A stretch of DNA of 40,569 bases from an uncultured Oscillibacter sp. (GTDB taxonomy: Bacteria; Bacillota; Clostridia; Oscillospirales; Oscillospiraceae): contig CATLJA010000011.1 of NCBI GenBank assembly GCA_949959305.1, positions 1 to 40,569 of the forward strand, written 5' to 3'. Below the pieces are notes generated by a model. The model made no database searches and had not been told where the DNA came from. It saw only the letters and a list, made by a program, of their open reading frames with translations. The translations under genes and the position numbers were made by a program. Shown here piece by piece: positions 39,843-40,569 of the stretch; position 1 is the first letter of the stretch, and each line of letters starts with the position of its first letter.

Positions 39843-40569
39843 TTACTTCTTCGGCTCCCCGCTCTCAAACACGGCCTTGGCGCTGGCCGCCAGGCCCGCC
39901 AGCCCTTGCAGCTCGCTGGGAATGATGATCTTCGTGGCCTTGCCGTCGGCCACCTTCTGCATGGCCTCCAGAGCCTTGAGCTTCACCACCTGGTCGTTGG
40001 GGGCGGCGGCGTTCAAAAGCCGCAGGGACTCCGCCAGGGCGGTCTGGACCCTGGTGATGGCCTCGGCCTCCGCCTCGGCGGCCATGATGCGGGCCTGCTT
40101 TTCGCCCTCGGCCTGGAGGATGGCCGCCTCCTTGGCCGCCGTGGCCCGGAGGATGGCCGCCTGCTTCTCGCCCTCGGCCACCAGCACCTGGGACTCCTTC
40201 TGGCCCTTGGCCTGGAGGACGGACTCCCGGCGCTCCCGCTCGGCCTTCATCTGCTTTTCCATGGCGTTCTGGATGTCCTTGGGGGGGATGATGTTTTTCA
40301 GCTCCACCCGGTTGACCTTGATGCCCCAGGGGTCCGTGGCCTCGTCCAGGATGGCGCGCATACGGGAGTTGATGATGTCCCGGCTGGTGAGGGACTGCTC
40401 CAAATCCATGTCGCCGATGATGTTCCGCAGCGTCGTGGCGGTCAGGTTCTCAATGGCGCTCATGGGGTGCTCCACGCCGTAGGTGTAGAGCTTGGGGTCC
40501 GTAATCTGGAAGTAAATCACGGTGTCGATCTGCATGGTGACGTTGTCCTTGGTAATGACGGGCTGGGGC
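39843..40569 (-). CDS. SPFH-domain (stomatin/QmcA-like paraslipin) protein, 5' end truncated by window
   Basis: 242 codons are visible, and the frame remains open to the edge, reading PVITKDNVTMQIDTVIYFQI into the SPFH domain, so the start and N-terminal membrane anchor lie outside the window. Seen: the second half of the SPFH domain (TLRNIIGDMDLEQSLTSRD), then a long coiled coil rich in Ala, Glu and Lys (about 110-180 of the visible part), and a short tail. QmcA/stomatin proteins form ring-like membrane assemblies in functional membrane microdomains and often scaffold a protease (NfeD partner). An nfeD-like gene would be expected upstream; it is not in view. Confidence 0.9.
   Translation of the reverse strand, partial: PQPVITKDNVTMQIDTVIYFQITDPKLYTYGVEHPMSAIENLTATTLRNIIGDMDLEQSLTSRDIINSRMRAILDEATDPWGIKVNRVELKNIIPPKDIQNAMEKQMKAERERRESVLQAKGQKESQVLVAEGEKQAAILRATAAKEAAILQAEGEKQARIMAAEAEAEAITRVQTALAESLRLLNAAAPNDQVVKLKALEAMQKVADGKATKIIIPSELQGLAGLAASAKAVFESGEPKK

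Overview
The window is a GC-rich chromosomal segment from what looks like a low-G+C-lineage (Firmicutes/Clostridia) anaerobe that has become GC-rich. The S-layer-homology (SLH) surface proteins, a T-box riboswitch in front of a tRNA synthetase operon, strong AAGGAGG ribosome binding sites, an HPr/Crh-type protein and a cre-like operator all fit Oscillospiraceae-type gut Clostridia such as the Flavonifractor/Lawsonibacter/Oscillibacter group. That placement is inference from gene content; no 16S gene is present. I see no phage, insertion sequence, CRISPR array or integrase. The coding strand switches often, and most units are bounded by recognisable promoters and bidirectional terminators.

Layout. 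Positions 1-29 hold the first codons of a leftward gene. Positions 182-894 carry a tRNA operon (Val, Asp, Phe, Gly) and a separate tRNA-Cys, each with its own promoter. Leftward genes follow: mnmE, a 1062-residue leucine-rich-repeat/Cys-repeat/SLH surface protein, pnp and rpsO, the last two with structured leaders. Rightward from 8856 is an autoregulated GntR-ABC transporter operon, then a 56-residue orphan protein. Leftward again come an SDR reductase, an SLH remnant with an in-frame stop, and tRNA-Ser. A rightward HPr-like protein without the active-site His follows, then a leftward group (YcdB/SLH protein, YfbR-like HD nucleotidase, MtaB). From a back-to-back bidirectional promoter near 18478 a rightward operon runs: cysteine desulfurase, MATE exporter, RlmA-type methyltransferase, isochorismatase-family hydrolase.

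Positions 22739-27786 form an inositol catabolism operon (iolE-iolB-iolD-iolG) behind a promoter with a cre/LacI-type operator. It lacks the kinase, aldolase and semialdehyde dehydrogenase genes, which must lie elsewhere. A leftward REC-GGDEF diguanylate cyclase and a leftward cytidylate-kinase-like gene follow. A rightward cassette then encodes an XRE regulator, an MBOAT O-acyltransferase, an SGNH-like membrane protein and a small anchored protein, running directly into lepA. A T-box leader controls a DUF2500 membrane protein plus leuS. The right end has a leftward Rrf2 regulator and cupin pair with two operator-like dyads, and a truncated SPFH (stomatin-like) gene.

Most genes are housekeeping. 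The parts least explained by standard annotation are the XRE-MBOAT-SGNH cassette joined to lepA, the structured non-coding RNA between rpsO and pnp, the hairpin cluster inside the iol operon, and the symmetrical mtaB/desulfurase promoter.
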